Shown here: positions 22,772-35,310 of the stretch, piece after piece
Position numbering within the stretch: position 1 is the stretch's first letter
Layout of the letters: each line of letters begins with the position of its first letter
Assembly: GCA_001683735.1 (NCBI GenBank)
Contig: LUGG01000019.1
Span: 992,001-1,056,000 of the forward strand
DNA: 64,000 nt
Direction of reading: 5' to 3'
From: Grifola frondosa
Taxonomy: Eukaryota > Basidiomycota > Agaricomycetes > Polyporales > Grifolaceae
Position numbers and translations under genes: made by a program
Notes under the pieces: generated by a model
Seen by the model: the letters and a program-made list of their open reading frames with translations, nothing else
Databases searched by the model: none
What the model was told of the DNA's origin: nothing

Positions 22772-25700
22772 CTACAACACCATATCTTCGTCGTGCCCAT
22801 CGCAATCTACATGCTCGCCATCGGATAACGACAAGCCAGTTGTAATATCTGTTCCTCGGCGACGTTCTCGAGACGATGATGACCTTGGAGAGGCATTCTG
22901 GTCTTCTTTACCTCCGAATTGTCCTTCTGCGCCCTGATCAAGCTGTTCAGACGATGTAACCAGTGAGTTGGATGGCTCTCCGTGGCTCTCGGATTGCACA
23001 TCTGCTTCTTCGTGAAGTGTTGAAGATCGTGAATTGCCTGTCGAATTGACCTGCGCTCCTTTGCCTTTCGATCCTGCTCGTCCGACGATCCGCATGAAAC
23101 TCTTAAGCACTTGAGCAACCGCATGGGACGTACCTGATGCCTGAGGCTGCGCACTAGTGGTTGCCAGGGCTTCGATAGCTGACAGGTCATCCCAAACAGT
23201 TCCTTCATTATATCTTGTAACGAAGTCCTGATCGTAATCCTCGACTTTAGTGAGTTTTGCTTTTATTGCCTTCCACAACATGGCAGCTAGTTCGTCCGGA
23301 ACCTCGATCGACTCGGGGAAGACCTGTGCCGCTAACAAAATCTCTCTGCAAAGGCACTCCATGTTGCGTAGAAACCCGGACTCATCACAGTACTTGTATC
23401 CCTCGGTTTCGATGTACCGCCGTAGGTACGACAGCATGTATTGGATTCGATTCCGTCTCTCTTCACTGTCATTGGATGACGGATTCTCCGAGGTCGCAGC
23501 GTGGAGGCTTTCCGAACAGAAGTCTACAAACGTGGTCCATCTAAGATCACGAAGTGCTAAGGGAAATGAGTTGAGTGGTGGGAGATATGCCAGAATGCCA
23601 CCACGTATTGGATGGGACTGGGACGCACCTCGTGCTTGAGGTTCAGTGTCAGTGCTAGTCGCTAGGGTAGCCATAATCCATAGTGCGTCAAAAATAGTGC
23701 TTCCAAGCCATCTTCCCAATTCATCCGTGTCAATTTCGAGGATTTTCTCTTCTGCCGCCTTCCACAACATAGCAGCCAGTTCATCCGGAGCGTCGATCGA
23801 CCCTGGAAAAGTCTGTGCCACTAACAACATCTTTCCACAAAGGTCCTGCATTGGGCTTAGAAACCGGTGTTTATCACAGTACTTGTATCCCTCGGTTTCG
23901 ATGTAGCGCCGCAGATACGACAGTATCTGTCGGATTCGATTCTGTGTCTCTTCATCGTCGTTGGATGACGGATTCCCCGATGTTTCAGCTTTAAGGCCTG
24001 CCAAACATGCATCCAAAATAAGGCCGGTTCCGTGAGGATCTTTCAGGAGAGCATCGATAAACTGAGCTGCCATTTTGCAATAAGAGATGAGTGTGTTTCA
24101 ATGATAGTATCACGCATAGATAAGAGGAGATATTTAACGAACCATTGTGAGCGAAAGATGGAAGAATGCCCCGGACTGCGCAGACTTGACGGATGATGAA
24201 CACTACAGCCTGCGCTTCCGTGTCTTGCCTCAGAAACATTTGAGCAAGACCATTCAGCAGCCTCGTTGTCACAGGATATTCGATTCTGCCATTTCCAATC
24301 TCACCCCATAGCTGTGATACTGAGGACGATAGGATGCGCAGCAACTGGTGTTTCTGATCCAATGTTTTGACCGTTTGGAGCTTCTGCATAAGACAGAGAG
24401 TAAGACTGAGAGCCGCATTCACAGCCTTGACACCACGGCTGTGGGTCCATGTACCAGCCAAATCATTGAGGCGATCGGCACGGTGGAGAAGGATTTCGTC
24501 GTAGCAGGACACCACAACTGCGACTTTCACGGTACGGAAACATGGCTCTATCGTCTTCTCCAGAAAGTCGTCGTCCATTTTGATGGCATCAGATGCAGAC
24601 AATATGCCCCGGTCGAGGACGTCTTCTAATTGCCGAACTGACTCTCTTTCTTGTTCCCGCCACGAATAGTACGTGTGTCCCTTGGACGCCACATCAGGCC
24701 ATGCATGGATTGAGGAAAGGAAGGATGAGAATTTCCGTCTATCAATTGAGCCCCGGGATGCCGCTTGAAGCCATCTACCAATTGAATAACAGAAGGATGA
24801 GCTCCGTCTACTGATAGAGGAAAGGAAGGATAAGAGTCTGAAACTGAAGAGTAAGTATGACCAACTCATATATCTCAAATTCATTAGGTCTGGCACCCGC
24901 CACATGAGGCGACATAACGCCCGCCACATGCGCAGGACTTGTTGCACGAGCAAGAAGAAGCCAAGTGCCTGCGGGGACTTGTAGAAACAGTCACGGGCGA
25001 AGGACGGAAGTATGATGGTGAAGGTAGAGAACAGCAAAAGCACCGCAACGAGAACCGTCGCAACGATAGCGACAGCGCGATGGATGTTCCAGAGGAGATC
25101 TACAAGCCCGACGAGGAACAAGGCAAGGGCGATTTGCAATAGGAGCGGTAGAAGCGTCAGGATTGCGACTACACGCCATTTGACGAGACTTTCATAGCGA
25201 TATTGACGCAGACGAGCACTCTCGTGAGACGGTGGGTAGCCTATGAGCTCATGGCTGTACTGGTTAAGCCATTGCTTGACCAAGATGCCGATCGATGCGG
25301 CGGCCAGACTGAAAATCAGACTGGAGAACCAGAGAACGTTGACGCGGACAGCATAGGAAGGGACCTCAAAGGTCGTCTGCGGATTGAGGGAAGTCGGATT
25401 GGTGGAGTTAACGAAGGAAGGATTGATCACGAAGCTGTCGAGCTGTAGAGATATCTGCATGAGCAGTGCTACAGACGCATCTGCTGGATTGGATTGCAAT
25501 AGTTGATACGACTGGGCATTGAATGTTGTGAGGACAGCAGAGAATAGGCCGGCCTATCGAGACGCAGCGATGTAAAAAGTGTACAAACGTCGAGGAGCTA
25601 TAAACTCACAAATACCAGGAGCGTGTCGATCTCATCCTTCCAACCCTGAAGGAGCGATTTGTCGTTGGCGTGGAGGACCTCGGCACACCTTCCCATGCTG

Positions 25701-26022
25701 CAGCCTCCTCGTCTGAATCCGCATGTTGTTCTGGGACATTCATCGTCTATAGGCGATGCGTTAGGTCACAGTGAATCGTGATAGAAGCTTGAGTGGAACC
25801 CGCCTCATTGTTTGGTCTGTTGGTATCATCGGCGGCTGGCTGCTAGGAAATTGTCCCAGGCATGAGGACCTCGAGGGATTACTATAGACGATCAAGCAGA
25901 GTGCGTACCTGTGGCACTGGCGGGGGGTGGGCTGTTAACACAGGCGTTTGATTTATTTGCGGGGACGCTTGTGGAGGATCTGTCTGAGAGGAAACCGGTT
26001 GGGAATCTGTTCGCGAGGACAT
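22772..26022 (-). CDS. DUF6535 membrane protein with duplicated C-terminal unit
   Basis: Proposed exons on the minus strand are 26022-25909 (MSSRTDSQPVSSQTDPPQAS, Pro/Ser/Gln-rich), 25746-25610 (acidic, then GWKDEIDTLLVF), 25553-24143 and 24066-22772. Introns of 162, 56 and 76 bases have GT-AG ends. DUF6535 runs from GWKDEID through AGLFSAVLTTFNAQSYQLLQ, VLWFSSLIFSLAAASIGILV, the WLNQYSHELIG and RYESLVKWRV motifs, and helices ending in LLLFSTF. The last exon holds two similar units of about 110 residues (near 23995-23640 and 23560-23085), each with ILSYLRRYIETEGYKYCD or its close relative and ELAAMLWKA. The exon at 25746-25610 seems to need a one-base frameshift near 25685 to join its two halves; otherwise translation may begin at the in-frame ATG at 25696. 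The family is an uncharacterised fungal membrane protein. Confidence 0.82.
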
Positions 26023-26029
26023 TGTACGG

Positions 26030-27030
26030 GTAAATAGTCAAGTTGTAGCTGGGGAGGATGAGGTGGGAGGACGACAGTGCGGGGGTATAAGATTTCAGCA
26101 TCCTGCACTGCGCAGTGCGCGCGCTGTATAGGGCGGTCTGTACGAACGCAGCAGCGCTGATCGATGTCTGTGTGCATTTGTGGGTCTTGTCCTTCCCAGC
26201 TGCGGCGGTATTGTGCGACAGCTTGGGCGTGTACTGGGGGCCCGGGCATGCACATGATCGGCCTCTGCCTGCGTCCAACTCATATTGGGTGTGCCAGCTG
26301 CATCGCTCGGTGCTGGCAGCGCTCCCTTCGTGTCTTCACTCAGGATGCGATCCGATCGGTCTGTCATTGGGCGCCTCACTATGCACAGCAGCGCTAGCCG
26401 TGCCCAGATGGGGATCTTCTCCAGCACCTAGTTGCTCTTGTACGCCTCCGTGCTGCTGCCGGCGGCGTCCGCCAACTCCCGATTGGAAGGAGCTAGGAAG
26501 CTGACTTACCTTGCGAGGACCGTGTGCGACCTGTGTCACTTCCGCTGCCCGTGGCTCGACCCCTTGCCGTTGTTGAAGGTGCACATGATCGCACGCGCTT
26601 GCCAGCTCCTGAAGCGTCTGATCCTGTTGCGCTGGTGTGCCAGGGGTCTACGTCATCTCGGGTGACGGGGAAGCTGCGGCTGGAACGTGAGGAGCAGGTG
26701 CATACACGACATCTGCAGCAGCTGCATGATTAATGCTAGAGTGATGCAGCATTCTGGAACGTGTTCCAGGAGCCCGCAGCGATGCAGCGCCTGTCCATAC
26801 CTGTAACAGGCGTCTTCTATCCATGCATGAATCCGCCTCCAATTCTGCCCTCCCAGTTCGATGCCATGCCATTCAGATTGGCCCAGATATGTCCACTGTG
26901 CCATCGAATTCAGGAGCAGCCGTGGGCTTGTATATTGGGCCTGTATATTCACCCTGAATCTTCAAAATCCGCCCGTATAGAGCCAAGTAAAAATTTCGAA
27001 CACACAAACGGCTGCATTGAACGCACCTGA
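26030..27030. other. GC-rich single-copy stretch upstream of the DUF6535 gene
   Basis: No repeat of the window covers this stretch. Minus-strand frames are Gln/Pro/Ala-rich (one reads TPAQQDQTLQELASACDHVH near 26600, ending at a GTAAGTCA donor near 26510), which would suit a low-complexity exon. I could not join them to a known family or to the DUF6535 start. It may hold the promoter and a small unrecognised gene. Confidence 0.35.
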
Positions 27031-27039
27031 CGTCTCAGG

Positions 27040-28200
27040 CTGAGCACTAGAATCCGGCATGGCCGACAAGGCCGCGAGGCCGCCCCACAACATCCTTTGA
27101 TCAATCCCATACATTTCGCATAGCAATTCCCAATGTTCGTCCGTAAAATCGGCGACTCTCACCTCCGTTGCCCTCCGCAACACCACACACAGCGACATCA
27201 CCCCGGGAAGGTCTGCGCGATGCGCAAGATTTGTCTGCAGGTGCATGACATGTCGTGCACGAACCAGTACGCGGCGCGGTCTTTGGACTCGCTTGTCTCG
27301 AGGTGCTCCCGGACAGATGAGAGTATTTCGCACATTTGATTGTGGACGCCTTCGCCGTTCTGGGATGGCAGATTCTCCGAAGTTGGACTTGCAGACGTGC
27401 CAGGCCTAAGTCAATGAATGTGGAGCACTCGCCAACATGCGCCAAGAGAGCGTATATGAATGAATCGAGTGGTAGATCTATTGCACGAGCAAGAAGAAGC
27501 CAAGCGCCTACGGGGACTTGTAGAAACAGTGGGGGGAGAAAGACGGAAGCATGATGGCGAAGGTCGAGAATAGCGGCAGCACCGCAATGAGGACCGTCGC
27601 CACGATAGCGACAGCATGATGTATGTTCCAGAGTAATCCACGGTCCAAGAAGGAACAATGCAAGGGAGACCTGCACGAAGAGAGGTAGATGTGTCAGGAT
27701 TCCGAGCACGCGCCATTTCACCAGGCTGTCGTAACGATACTGCTGCAGGCGGGCGGTCTTGCGAAAGTGCGACGAGCCTATGAGTCCATAGTTGTACTGG
27801 TTCAACCGCTGCTTCACCAAGGTGCCGACTGACGCGGAAGCGAGGCCGCAGACGAGGATAGCGAACCAGAAAATGTTGATGCGTACATCACATTGAGGAG
27901 CCACGGAGGTATACTACAGATGGAAGAACTGGAATGGGTGAAATCGACTAACGAGCGAGCGAGGCATTGACTAGTATGAAGCCATTCAGCTGAACCGATA
28001 TCTGCATGAGAGCGGTGGTCAGATCGATCGGATCGGGCTACAGTAACCTGTAGGAGGAGACATTGAATGCGGTGAGACCAGCAGAGAACAGGCCGGCCTA
28101 CCGAAAGCCCAACAATGCGCAAGATGTCAGTTTGGACGAGTCGTGCACTAATGAACGCAAGGTGCATGTTGATCTCTTCCTTCCAACCTGAAACAACGTG
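27040..28200 (-). pseudogene. DUF6535 pseudogene 2
   Basis: Minus-strand pieces follow the DUF6535 order: GWKEEINMHL near 28185, GLTAFNVSSYRLL followed by an in-frame stop near 28045, INIFWFAILVCGLASASVGT, QRLNQYNYGLIGSSHFRKTA, SLVKWRVLGILTHLPLFVQV, then one C-terminal unit (27050-27420; EILSSVREHLETSESKDRAA in its best frame). It has at least one stop and several frameshifts. It carries only one C-terminal unit where the intact gene has two. Confidence 0.7.
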
Positions 28201-28249
28201 CTCGAGCGCTTGAAGGAAGGGAAGATGTCAAACGACGATTGCACATATC

Positions 28250-28800
28250 CGCGCTGCACACGCAGCCAATACGCGTCTGTACAGCAGTACCCTCATGCCG
28301 CGTCGTGACTGGATACGGCGGCCAGGACGATATCGATGAGAATCAATGTGGGGAGGGGAATGCGAATGCTGGGTATATACACCACGATGGTGACCATACG
28401 CGAGCCCAATAAGACGCGGGAATTGGGAGCGGGAGGACGTGGTATGGGTGGTGTACAGATGCGGGTGCGGTATGATTGGGATTACGACAAATGCGAGTGA
28501 CGACGATGAACGCAAGGCAATAGGCACAATGAAGGGAAGTGTCTGCAGGGAGCAGCGTTTGCCGTGATGAATCCCTCTGAGTCATCTCTGCCCCAGGGCA
28601 TATCGTCCTCGTTCATGCCCTCGAAGAGCTTTTGGCGAGCACGGTGGTACAGTGAGACGGTGAGAGATGAGCAGTGCGATTCCATGCGTTCTGACGGAGC
28701 GTGAAGGGCAGATAAATGCTGTAGGTTGCGCGAGTCAGTTCTATGCAGGTAATGAGACAGACGCAGACTTGTCTAGCTGCAACTCGGCGACGTCTCAAAG
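28250..28800 (-). repeat. Block V, copy 2
   Basis: This matches block V at 20140-20650 and 36090-36620, for example the AGGTTGCGCGAGTCAGTT stretch at 28725 and the CGCGTATGGTCACCATCG stretch on the minus strand at 28385-28410. Frames are broken and the product is unrecognised. Confidence 0.45.
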
Positions 28801-28938
28801 AAATAAACGACGAGGTGCGATGGAGAGGATCCAAGCGGTGCGCGTCAGTTCAAGCTGTCGGTGCAGCTCAAGCGCTCAGCTCAACGTTCGCGGAATGAAA
28901 AGTTCTCCTCGATCGAGATCGAATGTCGATCAGCTCGT

Positions 28939-28950
28939 CACGTTACCGTG
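28939..28950. promoter_or_regulatory. Conserved palindrome, copy 2
   Basis: CACGTTACCGTG with CGT before it; the right arm is cut short by one base change (GTGCCGCG instead of GTGACGCG). It lies between block V and the plus-strand TBC copy. Confidence 0.5.
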
Positions 28951-28959
28951 CCGCGTCTA

Positions 28960-31250
28960 TTGTCGTGTTTTGTGCGATGTGTCTGAATGCGATTGCCTCC
29001 AGCTCCAGTGTGTCCCAAGCTTCCATTGCATACCCACTGTCATTCATACATTCGCTCTTATGCAACCTAGCCTCCCTGTATACGACTCCCTTACACCCTC
29101 CGAGTACGCAGTCGTAGACCACGACAATCTCTTCTCCGTTTCAGCCCACATCACATATGAGGATAACGTTCCGGACTCCAGTAGTGAAGTGCCAACCTTG
29201 AGCTCTAGAAGGCGCTCTGATGAACATATCACGACGGGGAAAGTGTCGAGGGGCATGGGGTAGGTGCGCGCGACGTTTCTTACGCGTGACGATGTAACGC
29301 TCGTAGACGACGTCTGATAGCACAAGAAGTCGGCGTCGATGTCGACGATCCTGTCCACAAGAAACATCTCATCCTGCTCTCCAGGATTAGCCTCGAAAAG
29401 ATATCAGATGGAGATGAGGGTGGCTGTCGGAGGAGCAGTGTGATCGTGAAGCTGCAGGAGGAACTCGGTCGGAAACACGGCGAGGAGGAGGCTGTCGATT
29501 GGGGTGCGTTCCTCCATGCCATCGCTATGTGTTATGCTAACGTGAAATTGTGTATCTTCTAGTGACCGATTGTCGCGCGTAAGTTACCAGACCTGAGTTG
29601 GCAAAGGCGATCGAGAGAGGCATCCAGAAGACACTGCGGGGCATGATCTGGCAGCTGATGCAGGTACGCCTGGGCAGTGTTCTGTTTTGACCTGTCCCAT
29701 GCCCTGCAATACGCGTTAGGTCTGCTCCAAGGATCCGGAGGTCTAGAACGCGTATGTACGGCTTCTGAAGGAGGTACGCTCACATGAACAAGCGATTTCG
29801 AGAGATCTTGAGAGGTCGGTGAGCTTCTGATATTATGCGTGAGCTTTGAGTCTGATCATTGGGTACAAGACCTTACTACATCACGCATTCTTCACGGACG
29901 GCCACGGTATCGGCCAAGAGAACCTCCCCAACGTAGCCAAGGCATATTCCCTGTGCGTAAAGTTTGATTTTTGAATCCCTACTACCGAGTTACGCGGATA
30001 TGATCCACAAGTAGGCTACTACCAGGGCTCGCCCTTCATGGTGGCGATATTACTGTTCAACGTGAGCCCCACCTGGACCGTGATAGCTTCACGCTGACCG
30101 ACATGTAGATGCCCGACGAGGAAGCCTTCTGTCTCCTCGTGCGGCTTATCCGTTCGTACAACCTTAGAGGCCATTTCCTACCTGAGATGCCCAAGCTTCA
30201 GTTGCGACTCGTAAGTCTCAGACTTTAGGCGTTCTTATTTTAGTGCTGACATTTATCTAGTTCCAGGTTATTATAATTATCTTCTCTTTGGACCCCTGGC
30301 TTCTGACCTACCGCCCACTAGTTCGAACGCCTGACCTGGGAAATCCTCCCTGTTCTGCGCGTATGCTTCCTGCAGCAGGGCATCACGTCGAGCATGTACT
30401 GCTCGCAGTGATTGCTACCGCTTCCGTATCGCCATAGTGTGCCGGATATTCGACAACTGTCTCGTGAACGGGATCGAGGCGGTGTTTGCGTTCAGTCTTG
30501 CGTTGCTGATCAAGAACGAGGACTCCCTGCTCGCGCTCAAGTTCGACGAGCTGCTCACGTTCCTGAACACCCGCATGTTCGAGGTGTACCAGGTCAATGT
30601 ACCTTGACGCATGAGAAACTGCTGCTGAGCGACGCTTGCCGATCATCACAGCTCGAGTCTCCCGAGCATACGGATGAAGGTGAGCCGAAGCAAGCGTACA
30701 AGGTGGACGAGTTCGTCCAGGATGCGGTGTCGCTCAAGATCACGATGTTTATGCTCGATACGTACGCACATGAACCTGGCGAACTCGTCCGCGCGCAGGA
30801 TGCACACCAGTAGAGATGGATGCGCTGCGGAATACGAACCGCCTGTTGTGCTCACAGGTGTACGTCGCTGCCCTGTCCTGGCGATTTTCTGCGTGCGTAC
30901 TTAGCGGCCACTTTGAAGAGAAAACCGTAATGTCGAACATAGCATAGCACAGTGTCAAGTGCTGGTGGGTTCGTTCAAACCGACTGTGTTGCATGGAACC
31001 AGCTGGTGATGACGCGGCTGAGACACGAGGAGCTGGAGTCAGAGCTCGTGGGCTACAAGCTCCTGTAAGTGTCTTCTCAATATCTTCCCGTATATTTTAG
31101 CGTCGTTACGACATCCATTCAGGTATGCCGAGGCAGTACACCAGAGCAGACAGGATGTCGTCCCTCGTCCCACCCAATATCAGCCATGTTAAGTAGGAGG
31201 GGACGACCGGCAATACTTCCTCGACAAGCTGCGCATCTCCACGCTCTTTA
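28960..31250 (+). pseudogene. TBC-domain Rab GTPase-activating protein-like gene, degraded copy 2
   Basis: Spliced exons give a TBC domain: PELAKAIERGIQKTLRGMIW (29592-29663), then HHAFFTDGHGIGQENL, YDPQVGYYQGSPFMVAILLF, MPDEEAFCLLVRLIRSYNLR with GHFLPEMPKLQLRL, FERLTWEILPVL, IFDNCLVNGIEAVFAFSLAL and ALKFDELLTFLNTRMFEVYQ (30541-30595). A coiled-coil-like tail follows (DEFVQDAVSLKITMFMLDTY; LRHEELESELVGYK near 31030). TBC proteins act as GAPs for Rab GTPases in vesicle transport. Lesions are a TAG replacing a codon near 29744 and a deletion with stop at CSQ-stop near 30409, which removes the WFLAMFS segment kept in copy 3. Not functional as read. Confidence 0.75.
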
Positions 31251-31399
31251 ATTAGGTTGTGGAGTGACATCGGAAACTTCTCTTTTCAATATCCGGTGAT
31301 GGCGATGCTTGGATTACTCTTGCAGATATAAGTGGGAGTCCGTACGATGGCAAATTGTTCCAAGTCATGATCGAGGTTTGGCAGCCCTTCATGTACAAA

Positions 31400-32300
31400 A
31401 GCGATTTCGGCCCCATTGTCAACAACGGTTTGTCAAATTTATCTTTGGTCTGATTTCCATCTGAGACTCGCATCGAAGGCGTGCATTTCGTGTTTTCAGT
31501 TCTCCCACCACTCAATTCATTCGTTCGTTCTACGCTTTGCAGTCCGTCAGTCATGCCTGGCAGGCCTTAAGGTCGTGACCTCGAAGGATTTGATGACCAG
31601 AGGCGATGAAGAGATATATAATCACGTCCGGCGGGTAATGCCATCTCTACAAGAATGTCTCCAACCCACGGACGCCAGAATTGTCCTTCAACATTCTTTG
31701 TGAGCAATATGAAATACATCTGCGCCGCAATTTTGGGCGTAACACAGCTGCAGACCTTCCCCGCCTTGATTGCAGCTCTTCTACATATCACTGCTGTATT
31801 TCGTGAGCCGATAAGCGCAAGATTCGGGGAGCCGGACCATGAATCTCTGGAGAATCTAGATATATATTATTAACCTAGAAGCTATCCTTCACGACCTGTC
31901 GGCTTGGGGAGCCATAGTAAATGGGCAGGTCTGTCCAATTTCATGGTCAAGCTTCGAGGATTCATTGGTTATATTTTCATGGCCAGGCTCGGAACGCGAA
32001 GGAGCGCGGGTCAATTCAGCATCTCTACACCTGGACGAGCGAATGGACATGGCATCTTCAGGCCGATGTCAAGACGATGGGTGTCGAGTTTTCTCCACAG
32101 GCCTACCGTCCCCGTCTCAGCTTCAACAACGGACAGAAATACGTGAAGACATCTTCATCCGGCGCAGGGCTTGCTGATTCGAGTAAGCGCCGTGCTTCGA
32201 CGTTCCTCTACGCGCACACTAATATTCGCTCCTACCTGCTTCAGAACCTGATTCTTCATGACTAATTGTTGTGAAGGGACAGCGTTTACCGATATTCAAT
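31400..32300 (+). repeat. Block S, copy 2
   Basis: This is the better copy of block S. Plus-strand frame 31921-32265 reads QFHGQASRIHWLYFHGQARN, then WTWHLQADVKTMGVEFSPQA and FLYAHTNIRSYLLQNLILHD before a stop. It matches 14560-14820. The frame is coherent for about 114 residues but no known domain is recognised. It sits between the TBC copy and DUF6533 copy D5. Confidence 0.45.
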
Positions 32301-32813
32301 GTAGAGTGTCATTCTCATATGGATCTGGGGTCCAACCTTCAGATAACTTCGCTGCAGAACAGAGATTGATTCAAGACCGATTTACTATTGACGAAGGTGT
32401 ATATATATGTGCGATCTTGTAGAATATAGAAATGCACGAACAATGAGAGCTGAAAAGGGATCCTACGTGTCCGTGATTGCACTCCGCCTTCTGCCTAACA
32501 GGCCAATATTCAGTCGATGGCCTCGCATGTTAGTTCCAGTGCATTGCATGAATATATTCAGCAACACCTTCCTTTGCAAATACAGGAAATAAATAAGAGA
32601 GTCACGGCGATGGCGCTTTAGCGCGACACCCATGGCGGATCTCTACGAATCACAAAACCAAGATGTTCCAAGAAAACGACGAGAAACCATGCGAGATGGC
32701 AGACGGACTCCAGTACCTGCATGCGTTACACGATTTTAACCTGCGTTAATGGCAGAATATACGAGACAGTAGCGAAAGAACACGCACCGAAAAAGCACTG
32801 CAGTGCTGGTAGC

Positions 32814-34487
32814 TTACTCCCTGACTGTAGATGGACCGGCTTCCGGTTCTGATGGCCCATTAACGTTAATCCGACCTGATACCATTCCTCGTCGTTCCCA
32901 GCACGTCCTCGTCCTCATTCTCTCCATCAGCTTCTTGCTCATCCAAGGAACTGACATCGATCGCAGAGAAACGAGAGCCCGTGGTCGAGAGGGGCACCGA
33001 GGGGTTCGACGAAAGTCGCAAACTGGATGGAGCCCACAAAAGATGGGCGACTTGCGTCTTCTATGCCGCATTGGGATGCATCGGCCTCGCGGAGATTGAG
33101 GATGAATCGTGAGATGAGAATTGTTGTTATTCTGTGCCGCAACGAATATCAATAGAAATCAAAACGAAGAGGATTAATCGCAGCTACTGACGGATCAACG
33201 AACTGGCTGATATACGTGGACGATTCCTGACCACAGTACACGATACCCGTGAGTGAGAGGCGGTAGGGATTAGAGACAATATTCCCTACAAAGATGTCTC
33301 CGAGATATGCTAATACAATCTCTGCCATGTTCATCATTAATAACACTCTGTGAAATGCACCATTGTCAAATAATGTGGGTCTGTGTTAACTAATGATAAC
33401 CTACAAGAAGCATACCGTACCTGATGGAGTATGATTAGTCGGTGCATATACTGAGGGAGAACTGGGAAACTGACCATCCCTCAAGATCACCGTGTAAATG
33501 GAGTGCGGAGGTTGGCCTCAGTGGCAGCTCGTCTTTGCCAGTACGTCTGCTGTATGGTCACAGCAAGAACAACCATTTCCGCAGCGATGGTCGTCGCACG
33601 TGGTACATACCTCACTGGGACTATTGCGTGAGCGGACCACTCGAGCGATGATATCAACGGCACTACATACATCTATATGACACACGAATTGAGTCAACGA
33701 GCCGTAGTGACATCGATGAATTTCACTGACATGCTCAATAGTTCCGGTGAGATGGAATAGTATGGTGTGCAATTGATAGGAGGTGGAGCAACACCCACTA
33801 CTTGCCGCACAGCTTCGAACTTGAAGTATGTGTCGTACTTCAATCGAATGTCAAGTTCAACATCGAGCAGAGCTCACCAGTGTTGATGCCGAAGGAAACC
33901 AGTGAGAAGATGAATGCCAATGCAGCTATTTTCCATTGACAACCAGACAGGGCATACACTCGGAGAGTTGAGAAAGCTTTATGGAATATCAATCACCAGT
34001 TAGGAGTCAGAATATCGCATGGCTACTCACCTACCACAACAAAATCGAAGAGCAGGTCCGAAACTGTGGTCAACCACACCAATGCAGAACAGCTCTGGGA
34101 ATTATCAGTGGGCAAAGATGGTCTGCAGTATCATGACGAGAACTGTACCCTTGTTGACGGTGGATATATGCTGGAAATGGTAAGAATGTTATTAAGAAGC
34201 AAGGGATATCTTGCGAGCAAGAAAAGGAAGGTGGCCGCCGAAAATCGACGTTTCCATACAAGTCGGTATTCACGATCAAACGTGATGAGGTACTCATACA
34301 CTAGAAGAGCTGCGACAAACAGGAATGAACAACTGACTCGATATCATACGTGAACCACTGACCGGTTACCGATAAACCACAACATATTTGGATGAAGCTG
34401 TATGATACGATATATTGGATGAGGAAAGATTGCGGTAAAGGTCACTCACTTTTCCTGGACTTCTGCGGCACTAACGGCGGAGGACAT
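32814..34487 (-). pseudogene. DUF6533 copy D5, doubly frameshifted
   Basis: The ATG at 34487 gives MSSAVSAAEVQEN, and the core exon gives LLVYEYLITFDREYRLVWKR with the ARYPLLL stretch. In the last exon one extra base near 32970 shifts the frame after GAPLDHGLSF, and a one-base loss near 32888 (GAATGG where sisters have GAAATGG) restores it before SEPEAGPSTVRE. The protein would differ over about 30 tail residues but would still end at the usual stop. It may therefore be expressed, but is called a pseudogene with caution. Confidence 0.65.
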
Positions 34488-34550
34488 GATATGAGGTAGT
34501 CCGAAAGATGCTCGCCTCAATAATTTGGCAGAGACGGAGAGACCGTGCTC

Positions 34551-34557
34551 TTATATC
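34551..34557 (-). promoter_or_regulatory. TATA box of D5
   Basis: ATATAAG on the minus strand, 64 bases before the D5 ATG, followed by AGCACGGTCTCTCCGTCTCT. Confidence 0.6.
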
Positions 34558-34589
34558 TACGCAATTCTTCGTGGCGCCGGGATGCAACA

Positions 34590-35310
34590 CGCATCGCACG
34601 CGCTGTTCGGAACATTAGTATGATGGACGATAGGTAAAACGCTGCCTGTCATCGACATCAGCTGATACAACAGTAGGGATCTGTTCGTGACGATGGCGGT
34701 AAATAAACAACCGCTAATTGAACAGGTATGTCGGGAGAAGTCGAAGCACAGGCTGTGTATGGGCCGGGGTAGTGTTGATAGCATGCCAGATACAGAGACC
34801 AGTGGCAAAGGCGAGTCCATATTACATGTTCGCCGGCACCGAATAATCACGCATCCACAGATGTGCGGCGGCCACGGCAGATGGCAGAATAACCCGCCGT
34901 ATCGCAATAATATGCATGCAAGCGAATTAGCGCGAAGGTTCTCGCGCACGCGCGGCCTAGCGGGCGTCGTGCAGCACCCTAGTGCAGCAAACAACGTAGG
35001 GGCATCCGCTATCCGCCAGCCATCCAGGAACAATTCGAGCGCGCCGTCCGAGAGCCAAAGCTGGTCACAGAAAGGCGAAGAATGTCTGCCGCGCCGTGTA
35101 ATCCGAGAACGATGAGCGCAGGGAGCCGGCGCGCGAACACGACGCTTCTGTGGCTGAAGACCTCAAACGACGCGGGGAAGGAGCAGGGAAACTCCGCGGA
35201 ACCGACCTATAGCGGAGTGGCAGTGCGCAGGGTCCGGCGGATCGTGCTGGGGCACCCTCTGATAGCATCGCAGACCTATGGTGCGACGCGTGGGGCGGCG
35301 TGGCGGACAT
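34590..35310 (-). repeat. Block B2, upstream module of D5
   Basis: This is a block B copy with an open minus-strand frame (34557-35033) beginning MFLDGWRIADAPTLFAALGC. The conserved RVRENLRANSLA piece is at 34930-34965. The side away from D shows EEEDPCPPRRPTRR and the reading IPMDDHIKYADVVKQQKLAH further out (35340-35440), present only here. Unrecognised. Confidence 0.5.

Noticed and set aside
25743..25908. Calling the 162-base gap at the start of the DUF6535 gene intergenic.
   Set aside because: The upstream Pro/Ser-rich exon joins in phase to the acidic exon through CAG-GTACGC and TATAG borders, so an intron is more likely, although longer than its neighbours.
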